64,000 nt of DNA, from the NCBI GenBank assembly GCA_017399225.1, contig JAFQEB010000021.1, positions 9,688-73,687 on the forward strand. Reading direction: 5' to 3'. Below are positions 16,160-24,374 of this stretch, piece after piece. The DNA is from Clostridia bacterium. GTDB lineage: Bacteria > Bacillota_A > Clostridia > Christensenellales > Aristaeellaceae. A program made the translations under genes and the position numbers. The notes below the pieces were generated by a model, which saw nothing but the letters and a program-made list of their open reading frames with translations, was not told the origin of the DNA and did no database searches. Every line of letters starts with the position of its first letter. Within the stretch, counting starts at the first letter, position 1.

Positions 16160-16331
16160 GGAAAATGAAAAATGAAAAATGGAAAATGGAAAATTAGTTT
16201 GGCCGGACGGCGGGGGGAGAATGAAGAATGAGGAACGAAGAATGAAAAATGAAAAATGAAAAGTGAAAAATTGGATTGGCGCTGTCTTTCACTCTTCATT
16301 TTCCATTTTCCATTTTTAATTTTTCATTTAA
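16160..16331. repeat. A+T-rich heptamer tracts in both orientations
   Basis: (AAAATGA/AAAATGG)-type units at about 16160-16196 and 16236-16272, then the complementary ATTTTCC/ATTTTTC units at about 16288-16331 up to the mannosidase stop codon. Together the arms could fold as a long imperfect hairpin. Contrasts sharply with the local GC content. Confidence 0.65.
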
Positions 16332-18881
16332 TTATTTCTCCCCTACCCAGTGGATCTCCGGCGTCCAGCCTTCCGGCGCGCGGACGAGGACGTCCCGCGT
16401 TTGTCCCGGCAGGAGGTCGAAGTCGTTGTCCTGGGCGAAGACACCGTCGGGTTCGGAGATGTGCAGCTGCCAGACGAAGGTTTCGCTGTGCAGGCGCAGG
16501 CGGTAGAGGCCGTCGGCCGTGCTGGTCACTTGGCAATCCGGGGCGGGGTGGGTACGCAGCATCTGCGCGTAGGGGGCGAAGAAGTAGCGCGTGTCGGTGG
16601 TCGTGCCGTCGGCGGCGGTGATTTCCGCGTGGAGGAGGGTCTGCGCCGGGGCGAGGGCCAGGCCGTCCAGGGGGATGGGCGCGAGGGGCACCGAGGCGTT
16701 GGGGGGCAGGGTGGCTTCGCCGGCGGCGGTGCGAAGGAGGAGGCCATCCACCGTCAGGATCTGCCAGCGCCAGCGGATCGGCTGGGGGGCCAGGGTGTCG
16801 TTCACGGCTTGGAGGGTCAGGGGTTCGGGATTGGCGGCCCAGTGGGCGGCGTAGTCGGCCATCCCCCGGAAGCTCTGCACCTCGTAGCCGCGGATGACCG
16901 GGATCACGTCGGCCATGGCGCGCTTCATGGCGTGGTAGGCAGGCTTCCTTCTTAAATCGTAATCAATCAACGACCAGTTGTGGATGCCCATCGAGTCGCC
17001 GAGGGTCCAGAAGAGCAGCCCCGAGCAGACGAACTTGCGGGCGCGGAACTCGTCATAAATGTGGCGCAGGATCTCGGCCTGGATGCACTGGCTGCGCAGG
17101 ATGTACTGCTGGAGGGACAGTCCCCGGTAGCCGCCGAAGTAGACATCCATGAACTTGTTGAGCAGGCCGTGGTTCTGGCTGTCGTTGGTGTGGTGCAGCC
17201 AGACCGGGTCGTCGGGGTCGCGGTGGGCGGCGGAGAGGCAATTCTCGGTGGTCTCGCGGGTCATCGCGCCGATGACGCCGAACTCGCTGAGGAACTTGAC
17301 CGGGAAGTCCGTGAAGCGCCACAGATCCAGATAGTGCTCGTCGTTCGGGCGGTGGGTGAAGTGCCAGATGTGCTGGTCGCCGCGGAGGGATCCGGCGGGG
17401 TCGTCGGCGTCGCCCAGGGGGCTGGAGGCGCGGTAGATGGCGCCGGGGTGGAGCTCCTGCACCAGGCGGGGCAGCAGCTCCTCGTAGATGCGGCCGCCGT
17501 AGAAGGGGAAGGGCTGCATCCACTTCTGCTGGCCCAGGTACATCTCCTGCACCTCGTTGTTGCCCGACCAGCCGATGACGCTGGCGTGCTCGCGCAGACG
17601 GCGGATGGCCAGCTCGGCCTCGCGGGTGACGTTCTGATAAAAGTCCGGGTCGTGGTCGGGGTAGTAGCCGCAGGCGTACATGAAATCGTGCCAGACCATG
17701 AGGCCCAGGCGGTCGCAGGCGGCCAGGAAGGCCTCCGAGGCGTAGACGCCGCCGCCCCACACGCGCAGCATGTTCATGTTGGATTCGGCGGCCAGGGCGA
17801 CCAGCTGTGCCTCGCGCTCGTCGGTCACGCGGCCCAGGAGGCAATCCGCCGGGACGACGTTCGCGCCCTTGCAGAAGACCCGCGCGCCGTTGATGACGAA
17901 GGTGAAGCCGCTTTCGCGCTCGTTGATCACGGCCTCTTCCAGTTCGGCGGTGCGGAGGCCGAAGGAGCGCTCCTCATGCTGGAGGGGGGCGCCATTTGCG
18001 TCCAGGAGGTCGGCGGTCAGGCGGTACAGGTGCGCCTGGCCCATGCCGCGCGGCCACCACAGGCGGGCGGCGGGCAGGGCGGCGGTCAGGGTGTTGTCAC
18101 CGGGCTGCAGGGGGGATTCGCCGCTGGCGGCGGGGCGGCCGTCCGCGTCGGTGATCTGCCAGCGGAGGGTGACGCGCTCGGCGGAAAGGAGCGTCAGGTG
18201 GGTGTCGATTTTCAGCTGAGCGGGCTGGCCGTCAGCGAGTTCGCCTTCCGCGTGGGCGTAGAGGCCCGTGAGGTACGCGCCGTCGCGGACGGTCAGCTCC
18301 ACGTCGCGCCAGATGCCGCAGGTCGGCAGCCAGATCGTCCAGTCCCAGCCGTACACGTATTGCGGCTTGCGCATCCAGGCGCGGTAGGGCTGGTTGTTGT
18401 TCCACATATTGCCCATTTCCCACAGGGGCTTATCCTGCACCTCGTGCAGGCCCTGGTCGATGCGCACGACCAGCTCGTTTTCGCCCGCTCGCGTCAGCGC
18501 GGTCACGTCAAACGTATGCGGGACGAAGGCGTTGTTCGTATGGCCCAGGAACGTGCCGTTGAGCCAGATATCCGCCGACGTGTCCAGACCGTGGAAGGTG
18601 AGCTGCATCTGCTCGCGGAGGTCGTCCGCCGTCAGAGCGAAGGCGCGGCGGAGCCAGAACTCCTCCCCTTCCAGCCAGCGGCAGGCCTCGTCGTTGCGGT
18701 CGATGAGGGGCTCGGGGATCAGGTCCGCGTCGATGAAGGCCGTGTGGACCGCCCCGGGGATGGTGCACGGCAGCGTGGAGAGCGCGCGGAAGGCGGGGTA
18801 TGTGCCGGTTCCCACCGGGCAATGGGCCAGCTGCCACGCGCCGCCAAGGGACATCTTCACATTCAGTGCTGTATCCTGCAT
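16332..18881 (-). CDS. GH2 beta-mannosidase
   Basis: An 849-residue protein with the GH2 order: sugar-binding domain (LTFHGLDTSADIWLNGTFLG, about 93-112), immunoglobulin-like domain, TIM barrel, C-terminal beta domains. MNMLRVWGGGVYASEAF precedes the acid/base E443 in IGWSGNNE, and the nucleophile is E533 in KFLSEFGV; the GNNE form and the YGWDWTIWLPTCGIW motif (about 177-191) point to beta-mannosidase rather than beta-galactosidase. It would release mannose from the non-reducing end of manno-oligosaccharides in the cytoplasm. Start at 18881 follows AGGAGG by 9 bases. First gene of the hemicellulose group. Confidence 0.92.
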   Translation of the reverse strand: MQDTALNVKMSLGGAWQLAHCPVGTGTYPAFRALSTLPCTIPGAVHTAFIDADLIPEPLIDRNDEACRWLEGEEFWLRRAFALTADDLREQMQLTFHGLDTSADIWLNGTFLGHTNNAFVPHTFDVTALTRAGENELVVRIDQGLHEVQDKPLWEMGNMWNNNQPYRAWMRKPQYVYGWDWTIWLPTCGIWRDVELTVRDGAYLTGLYAHAEGELADGQPAQLKIDTHLTLLSAERVTLRWQITDADGRPAASGESPLQPGDNTLTAALPAARLWWPRGMGQAHLYRLTADLLDANGAPLQHEERSFGLRTAELEEAVINERESGFTFVINGARVFCKGANVVPADCLLGRVTDEREAQLVALAAESNMNMLRVWGGGVYASEAFLAACDRLGLMVWHDFMYACGYYPDHDPDFYQNVTREAELAIRRLREHASVIGWSGNNEVQEMYLGQQKWMQPFPFYGGRIYEELLPRLVQELHPGAIYRASSPLGDADDPAGSLRGDQHIWHFTHRPNDEHYLDLWRFTDFPVKFLSEFGVIGAMTRETTENCLSAAHRDPDDPVWLHHTNDSQNHGLLNKFMDVYFGGYRGLSLQQYILRSQCIQAEILRHIYDEFRARKFVCSGLLFWTLGDSMGIHNWSLIDYDLRRKPAYHAMKRAMADVIPVIRGYEVQSFRGMADYAAHWAANPEPLTLQAVNDTLAPQPIRWRWQILTVDGLLLRTAAGEATLPPNASVPLAPIPLDGLALAPAQTLLHAEITAADGTTTDTRYFFAPYAQMLRTHPAPDCQVTSTADGLYRLRLHSETFVWQLHISEPDGVFAQDNDFDLLPGQTRDVLVRAPEGWTPEIHWVGEK

Positions 18882-18918
18882 ATCAGATACCTCCTGATGT
18901 ACGCAATATTCAATGCGG

Positions 18919-18947
18919 ATTATACCAGCTCCGCCAGGAAACCGCAA
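18919..18947 (-). promoter_or_regulatory. Promoter of the beta-mannosidase gene
   Basis: Minus strand TTGCGG (18947-18942), 17 bp, TATAAT (18924-18919), about 38 bp before the ATG. Confidence 0.7.
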
Positions 18948-18957
18948 TCCACAAAAG

Positions 18958-19017
18958 AAAAAACCGGCAAAAAGCCGGTCGCTGTGAGTCGAAAAAGTGC
19001 TTTAGGCACTTTTTCGA
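18958..19017 (-). terminator. Two tandem hairpins, likely terminators of the PTS operon
   Basis: First hairpin met on the minus strand is a perfect 12-bp inverted repeat TCGAAAAAGTGC/GCACTTTTTCGA (18989-19000 with 19006-19017); the second is ACCGGC/GCCGGT (18963-18979) followed by TTTTTTC. Both lie downstream of ptsI. Confidence 0.65.
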
Positions 19018-19233
19018 GGATTGCACTCTGTCGCTGGTCGGGCCTGAAAGGCCCTCCCGGCCGCTCCTCCGTGTAAGGAAGCTTTTCCTTGCGCAAAAGC
19101 GCGGAAATCGCCGCGCATGTCGCCGATTTCCGATGTAGAGTCGAAGGGCTTGCGAGCCCTCCGACGCCTCCCGAGGTTTTCTGAAAGTCTGAAACCGTCA
19201 AATAGCCGTCAGTGCATATCGAAAGAGCACGCT
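19018..19233. other. Hairpin-rich non-coding segment after ptsI
   Basis: No convincing ORF. Several stem-loops follow each other: CGGGCCTGAAAGGCCC near 19039, GGAAGCTTTTCC near 19077, GGAAATCG/CGATTTCC near 19103-19133, and GTCGAAGGGCTTGCGAGCCC near 19140. Could be a repeated mobile element or a structured 3' region; the last hairpins resemble those inserted in rsmA. Confidence 0.45.
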
Positions 19234-20889
19234 TCACACCTCTGGTATTTCCGGCGTGCAATCCGCCGCACGAAGGGCACGGATCGCCGCCCGCACCTTC
19301 AGCACCGCAGGCGGCGGCACGGAGACCGCATCGATCCCCATGGCGATCAGCGCAGGCAGCGCCCGGGCGTCCGCTCCCAGATCACCACAGACGGCCACGC
19401 GGATCCCCGCTGCATGGGCTGCATCCGCCGCCAGCTTCACAGCCCGGAGCACCGCTGGATGGTAAGGGTCGTAGTACCTGTCCAGCTCGCCGGATTGCCT
19501 GTCACAGGCAAGGACGTACTGCGTCAGGTCGTTGGTGCCGATGGAGAAGAAGTCTGCCTCCTCCGCCAGCTCCCGGGCGATAAGGGCCGCCGCCGGGGTC
19601 TCGATCATCACGCCGATCTCGGTTTCCTGCCGGAAGGGGATGTCCTCCCGGCGCAGGGCCTGCATCACCTCGCGGCAGAGGCGTCGGCATTCCCTTACCT
19701 CCCAGACCGAGGCCACCATGGGCAGCAGGATCGCCACCTGTCCAAAGGCAGAAGCCCGGTAGATGGCCCGGAGCTGTGTGCGGAACATCTCCGGCCTGCT
19801 CAGGCAGACGCGCACGCCCCTCATGCCCAGCGCCGGGTTTTCCTCCTCCGTAAGGCCAAAGTAAGGGGCCTGCTTGTCCGCGCCCACGTCCAGCGTACGG
19901 ATCACCACGCGCCCGCCGTTCATCCGCTCCGCTGCGGCCCGGTAGGCCTCCAGCTGGGTCTCCTCGTCCGGATAATCCTCCGCGGCCAGGTAGAGGAACT
20001 CCGAGCGGAACAGCCCGATGGCCCGGGCGTCGTTTTCCAGCACTGCCGGAATATCCGCCGGGGAACCGATATTGCAGCACACGTCGATGCGCCTGCCGTC
20101 CCGGGTCACGTCCGCCTTGCCCTTCACTCCCAGGCGCAGGGCAGCATCCGCCTCCTGGCGCAACTGCTTCTCCTTCACTTCCGCCAGCACGGCGGCGTTG
20201 GGCCTGAAGATCACGCGGCCGTTTGCTCCATCCACATGGGCAACGCGTCCCGCGTAGCTCTCCCGGAGCGCATCGCCCAGCCCGCAGACCGCCGGGATGC
20301 CCATGGTCCTGGCCAGGATGGCCGTGTGGCTGTTGGCCGAGCCGCCCCGGGTGACAAAGGCCAGCACCATCGCGCGATCCAGCTGGATGGTCTCCGAGGG
20401 CGCCAGGTCGTCGGCAGCGATGATCGCGGGGGCATCCAGCACGATCCCCTGCTGTTCTGCGCCGGTCAGGTTGTCCGTGAGCCGCCGGCTCACATCCAGG
20501 ATATCCGCCGCCCGCTCCTGCATATAGGCATCCTCCATCCCGGCAAACACCCCGGCGAAACGCTCCCCCGCCGCCTGCACAGCCTGCTCGGCGCTCACGC
20601 GCTCCTCCCGGATCAGGCTGTGGATGCACTGCACATAATCCTCATCCTCCACCAGGGCGGCATGGGTCTCCAGCAGCACGGCAGCCTCCTCCCGGCCCTC
20701 GTCGCGGCAACGCCGGGCCATGCCCTCCAGCTGAGCAACGGCACGGGTCTGCGCCTCCACCAGCCGTGAAAGCTCCTTATCAGGAGCGCCGGTCTTTCGT
20801 GCTGTGGCCTTCCCTGACCGGCGGCGGAAGAATACGAGCTTCCCCTCCGCCACCCCGGGTGAAACGCCCTTGCCCTGCAACAGAATCAT
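19234..20889 (-). CDS. ptsI: PTS enzyme I (phosphoenolpyruvate-protein phosphotransferase)
   Basis: A 551-residue protein of normal length. The phosphorylated histidine is H188 in GGSANSHTAILARTMGIP; the PEP-binding barrel has LFRSEFLYL, GMRGVRVCL, IGVMIETPAA and IGTNDLTQYVLACDR, with the catalytic cysteine in RVAVCGDLGAD. It moves phosphate from PEP to HPr, powering sugar uptake. In this operon it follows HPr by 23 bp and is the last gene; two hairpins downstream probably end the transcript. Confidence 0.97.
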   Translation of the reverse strand: MILLQGKGVSPGVAEGKLVFFRRRSGKATARKTGAPDKELSRLVEAQTRAVAQLEGMARRCRDEGREEAAVLLETHAALVEDEDYVQCIHSLIREERVSAEQAVQAAGERFAGVFAGMEDAYMQERAADILDVSRRLTDNLTGAEQQGIVLDAPAIIAADDLAPSETIQLDRAMVLAFVTRGGSANSHTAILARTMGIPAVCGLGDALRESYAGRVAHVDGANGRVIFRPNAAVLAEVKEKQLRQEADAALRLGVKGKADVTRDGRRIDVCCNIGSPADIPAVLENDARAIGLFRSEFLYLAAEDYPDEETQLEAYRAAAERMNGGRVVIRTLDVGADKQAPYFGLTEEENPALGMRGVRVCLSRPEMFRTQLRAIYRASAFGQVAILLPMVASVWEVRECRRLCREVMQALRREDIPFRQETEIGVMIETPAAALIARELAEEADFFSIGTNDLTQYVLACDRQSGELDRYYDPYHPAVLRAVKLAADAAHAAGIRVAVCGDLGADARALPALIAMGIDAVSVPPPAVLKVRAAIRALRAADCTPEIPEV

Positions 20890-20912
20890 GCTGACGCTCC
20901 TTTCGCCATGGC

Positions 20913-21173
20913 TTACAGATTCTCCCGGAAGAAGCGCTCCATCGCCGCGATGGCCTCAGCTTCCGCCTCTCCCTCGGCGCTCACGCTCACCGTGTCTCCT
21001 TTGGCGATCCCCAGGCTCATCAGCCGGATCAGCTGCGAAGCCTTCGCCTCCGCGCCGTCCTTGGAAACGGTGATCTCCGTGCCCGGAAAAGCCCGGGCTT
21101 CCTTTGCCAGCAGCCCCGCCGGTCGGGCATGGATCCCCAGGGGATCGGTAATGGTATAGGTAAAATGCTTCAT
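20913..21173 (-). CDS. ptsH: Phosphocarrier protein HPr
   Basis: An 86-residue HPr. H15 in LGIHARPAG is the EI-phosphorylated site, and S46 in KASQLIRLMSLG is at the position used by HPr kinase for carbon catabolite repression in Firmicutes, though the usual KSIMGVMSLG is altered. I chose the ATG at 21173 (GGAGGG upstream, canonical N-terminus); the upstream in-frame codons belong to the preceding gene. The start overlaps the EEP stop (ATGA). Confidence 0.96.
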   Translation of the reverse strand: MKHFTYTITDPLGIHARPAGLLAKEARAFPGTEITVSKDGAEAKASQLIRLMSLGIAKGDTVSVSAEGEAEAEAIAAMERFFRENL

Positions 21174-22039
21174 AGCGCTTCCCTCCTGTCCTTGCTGCAA
21201 AGGCGCAGCTGCCTGGTTTCGATCATCACGCCGAAATGGTCGGATACAAGGGGCTGATGCACGCCGTCAAAAACCACGGCGGCCTGCTTCACCTGCGGGG
21301 CGCGGCTGCACCAGATATGGTCGATGCGCGCGCCGCCCCGGACATTCCGCCAGCCATCAATGACCCCGGGGATGGTCGCGCTGCCGCTGCGCCGTTCCGC
21401 CAGCGTCCAGCAGTCATGCCATCCGGCGCGGCAGATACAGTCGTAGCTTTCGCCCCGCACCTCCGCAGGGGCATTGAAGTCCCCCATCATCCAGACCGGG
21501 CCTTCCCCCGCAAGAGGCGCAATGAACCTCGCCAGCGTCTCCCACTGGGCGGCAAAGGGCTCCTCCGCGTCCCCCCACCAGCCCATATGCACCGAGCAGA
21601 ACCAATCCGGCGCGCCCTCCGGCTGAACTGCCAGCACGCGCCGGGTCTTCCAGTTGGCATAGTCGTCCTTTTGGCTGATCCTGCAGGATTCCACCCGGGC
21701 GATCCTCCCCTTCAGCAGCAGGATCGCCAGTCCTTCCTCGTATCTGCCGTAGCCGAGCTTCACCGGCAGCCAGCTCCAGCTACAAGAGACGCCCGCATCC
21801 CGCAAAAGCTGCACCGCACGGGCCGCGTGGTTATCGGCACGCACCGGCACGGCGCTCCCAGCAGGCGCAAACCCGGCCAGCAACTCCCCTCCGGCGGGGG
21901 GCGTATCCACACGCTGGTTGACCTCCTGCAGGGCGATCACCTCCGGCCGGAACTCCAGCACGCCGCTGATAAAGCCCTTCAACTTCTGCTCATAGTCCGG
22001 TTCAATCAGACTGTGGGCGTTGAGGGTCAGCAGCTTCAC
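21170..22039 (-). CDS. Endonuclease/exonuclease/phosphatase (EEP) family protein
   Basis: A 289-residue protein starting with GTG (VKLLTLNAHSL). EEP metal-site motifs are all visible: LNAHS (N), VIALQEVNQ (E), MMGDFNAP (D, N), RIDHIWCS and the final SDHFGVM (D, H). The superfamily includes DNase I-like nucleases and phosphodiesterases/phosphatases; similar stand-alone proteins in PTS operons are uncharacterised. The start overlaps the EIIABC stop (GTGA) and its own stop overlaps the HPr start, so it is locked into the PTS operon by translational coupling, which suggests a job linked to sugar-phosphate metabolism rather than general nucleic-acid turnover (inference). Confidence 0.85.
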   Translation of the reverse strand: MKLLTLNAHSLIEPDYEQKLKGFISGVLEFRPEVIALQEVNQRVDTPPAGGELLAGFAPAGSAVPVRADNHAARAVQLLRDAGVSCSWSWLPVKLGYGRYEEGLAILLLKGRIARVESCRISQKDDYANWKTRRVLAVQPEGAPDWFCSVHMGWWGDAEEPFAAQWETLARFIAPLAGEGPVWMMGDFNAPAEVRGESYDCICRAGWHDCWTLAERRSGSATIPGVIDGWRNVRGGARIDHIWCSRAPQVKQAAVVFDGVHQPLVSDHFGVMIETRQLRLCSKDRREAL

Positions 22040-24171
22040 AGCCCGTCCCCCCGCAGCAGATCGTTGATATCCGATTTCAGCACGTCCGCCCTGGGGCCGT
22101 AGACCGCCTGCACGCCCTCGCCGCGCACCATCAGGCTCAGCGCCCCCGCAGCCCGCCATGCCTGGGCGTCGGCGACCTTTGAGGCGTCCCGGACGGTCAC
22201 CCGCAGCCGGGTCATGCAGGCGTCGACCAGCACGATGTTCTCCGCCCCGCCCAGCAGCGCGATGATGCGTCCAGCCTCGCCGCCGTCCTGCACGACTGCC
22301 GGTGCATTCTCCGCCGGACGCTCGTCGCTGTAGTTGCCCAGGCGGCCGGGAGTGGCCAGGCGGAATCGCCCGATGATGAAATACGCCGCCAGGTATCCGA
22401 TGACCAAAAATGCCCCGCAGGCAATGACGAAGTTGAGGATATCCCCTGCCAGCCCCGCCCGCAGGGACATGGGCACACGGGTCAGGAATTCAATGCTGCC
22501 AAAGGCATGAAGCCGCAGGTCGATCACCCCCGCCAGCGCAAAGGCGCAGCCCTGCAGGAGCGCATAGACGATGTACAGCGGCAGCGCACAGAACATGAAC
22601 ATGAACTCGATCGGCTCCGTCACGCCGGTGAGGAAGACCGCCAGCGCCGCAGAGATGAACATGGAGCGATAGCCCTTGCGCCGTCCGGGCTCGATACGGC
22701 GGTACATGCCCAGCGCCACGCCCAGCAGCAGCCCCGTGGAGCCGATCATCTGCCCCACCTTGTAGCGGGCCGGCACAACGGAGGCCATCAGGCTCTGGGC
22801 CGCTGCGGCGTCGCCCGCGCTGCGGTAATTGATCAGATCCGTGACCCACGCCAGCCAGAGGGGATCCTGCCCATAGACCATCGTGCCCATGGAGGCTCCG
22901 GTGCGGATCATGTACTCGCCGCCGAAGGAGGTGTAGTTCATGGGGATGGTCAGCATATGATGCAGCCCAAAGGGAAGCAGCAGCCGTTCCAGGGTGCCGT
23001 AGATGAAGGGGGCCAGCACGGGCGAAGTGTCCGCGGAGTTGGCGATCCACAGCCCGAAGGCGTTGATGCCGGACTGGATCAGCGGCCACACCACCGAGAG
23101 GATCAGCGCCGCCGCTGCGGAGTAGCCGATCACCGCCAGGGGCACGAAGCGCTTGCCGTTGAAGAAGGACAGCGCGTCCGGCAGGCCCCGGAAATTATAG
23201 AAACGATTGTATGCCGCGCCCCCCACAAAGCCGGAGATAATACCGATGAACACGCCCATATTCAGCGCCGGGCGGCCCAGGATATCGGTAAAGTAGCTGC
23301 TGACCAGCATCTCCTGTCCGAAGAGGGAGCGCACCGTCGCCCCCTCGGTGCGCAGCATGTCGCCCGTCACACCGAATACCGCGCCGGTGATGCAGTTGAT
23401 CAGCAGAAATGCGATCACCGCCGCGAAGGCGCCGCCGGCCCTTTCCTTTGCCCAGCTGCCGCCGATGGCTGCGGCAAAAAGGAGGTGCAGATTGCCGATG
23501 ATGGCCCAGCCGATCTGCTCCATCACCATCCCGACAGTCATCATGAAGGCGGCATTCGCCCCCGCCATCTGGATGAGCTTGCCCAGGGAGAGCATCAGCC
23601 CCGCCGCAGGCATGACGGCGATCACTGTCATGAGCACCTTGCCCAGCTTCTGAAAAAAGTCAAAGCGGCTGCCGGAGGCTCCGGTCTGCCGGACAGTCTT
23701 CTCCGCCGGGCATCTCAGGGTGATGATCGCATCCCGCCCGGCCCGGACGCTGCCTCCCGCAGGCTCGGCGCGCATATTCTCCGGCCCGCCGGTCAGGATG
23801 ACAGGCGTCACCGGATCGATCCCCCGCGCCCGTAGCAGCGCAAGGTCGATCTCCGCCACAGGCTCGCCTGCCCGGACGCGGTCGCCTTCCTGCACAAGGG
23901 GCCGGAAGCCTTCGCCCCCCAGCGCCACGGTATCCAGGCCCACATGCACCAGCACCTCCAGCCCGTTGTCGGCTGCAAAGCCATAGGCATGGCCTGTTTT
24001 GGCAATGGAAGCGACCCGTCCGTCCACGGGACTGAGCAGCCTGCCGTCCTCCGGGATGACAGCCGCGCCGTCTCCCAGCACCCGCTGGGAGAACACCTCG
24101 TCCGGCACCTCCTCCAGCCTGACGACCCGCCCGCTCAGGGGGGCCATGATCCTCCGGAGCTTGTTCCTCAT
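22036..24171 (-). CDS. PTS sugar permease EIIABC, glucose/N-acetylglucosamine/maltose superfamily
   Basis: A 711-residue fusion in the order IIA-IIC-IIB. IIA (about 1-155): LSPVDGRVASIAKTGHAYGF with the phospho-histidine H76 in VLVHVGLDT. IIC (about 165-600): multiple membrane helices including LPFGLHHMLTIPMNY and the gate region GVTEPIEFMFMFCAL. IIB (about 630-711): the phospho-cysteine C652 in LVDACMTRLRVTV. It takes up and phosphorylates a hexose or disaccharide; IIA-first order with the Glc-type IIC favours glucose, GlcNAc or an alpha-/beta-glucoside, which cannot be separated by eye. First gene of the operon with EEP, HPr and EI. Confidence 0.9.
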   Translation of the reverse strand: MRNKLRRIMAPLSGRVVRLEEVPDEVFSQRVLGDGAAVIPEDGRLLSPVDGRVASIAKTGHAYGFAADNGLEVLVHVGLDTVALGGEGFRPLVQEGDRVRAGEPVAEIDLALLRARGIDPVTPVILTGGPENMRAEPAGGSVRAGRDAIITLRCPAEKTVRQTGASGSRFDFFQKLGKVLMTVIAVMPAAGLMLSLGKLIQMAGANAAFMMTVGMVMEQIGWAIIGNLHLLFAAAIGGSWAKERAGGAFAAVIAFLLINCITGAVFGVTGDMLRTEGATVRSLFGQEMLVSSYFTDILGRPALNMGVFIGIISGFVGGAAYNRFYNFRGLPDALSFFNGKRFVPLAVIGYSAAAALILSVVWPLIQSGINAFGLWIANSADTSPVLAPFIYGTLERLLLPFGLHHMLTIPMNYTSFGGEYMIRTGASMGTMVYGQDPLWLAWVTDLINYRSAGDAAAAQSLMASVVPARYKVGQMIGSTGLLLGVALGMYRRIEPGRRKGYRSMFISAALAVFLTGVTEPIEFMFMFCALPLYIVYALLQGCAFALAGVIDLRLHAFGSIEFLTRVPMSLRAGLAGDILNFVIACGAFLVIGYLAAYFIIGRFRLATPGRLGNYSDERPAENAPAVVQDGGEAGRIIALLGGAENIVLVDACMTRLRVTVRDASKVADAQAWRAAGALSLMVRGEGVQAVYGPRADVLKSDINDLLRGDGL

Positions 24172-24238
24172 GCAGGGATCCCTCGCTTTCGCACCGCACC
24201 TTCCGGGCAGTGCCGCAATATTCCCTCCTACTGTTTCC

Positions 24239-24255
24239 TGAACAGGCCCTGTTCA
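24239..24255. promoter_or_regulatory. 17-bp palindrome upstream of the PTS operon
   Basis: TGAACAGGCCCTGTTCA: 7-bp arms around a 3-bp centre, 68 bp upstream of the EIIABC start. Suitable size for a repressor operator; no regulator is identified. Confidence 0.4.
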
Positions 24256-24263
24256 TCCCTCCC

Positions 24264-24308
24264 GGCAGCAGAAAAAGCTCCGGCAGCAAGGCATACGCCG
24301 GGAGCCTT
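24264..24308 (-). terminator. Hairpin with U-run between the divergent genes
   Basis: Minus strand GCTCCCGGC...GCCGGAGC (one bulge) followed by TTTTTC. No minus-strand gene ends here, so it may be a leader terminator controlling the PTS operon; in the other direction it also ends in TTTT. GlcT/LicT-type antitermination is possible but no such gene is in the window. Confidence 0.45.
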
Positions 24309-24318
24309 TTGCGCAATC

Positions 24319-24347
24319 TTGCCCTTCCGTTCCGGACATGGTATAAT
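24319..24347 (+). promoter_or_regulatory. Promoter of the phosphoesterase-mnmE pair
   Basis: TTGCCC (24319-24324), 17 bp, TATAAT (24342-24347). Confidence 0.75.
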
Positions 24348-24374
24348 GGTCAAAATCCCCGAAGGAGGCGCGCC

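Noticed and set aside
24264..24308. GlcT/LicT antiterminator (RAT) site
   Set aside because: A hairpin with U-run exists, but I could not recognise a RAT sequence and no antiterminator gene is in the window.
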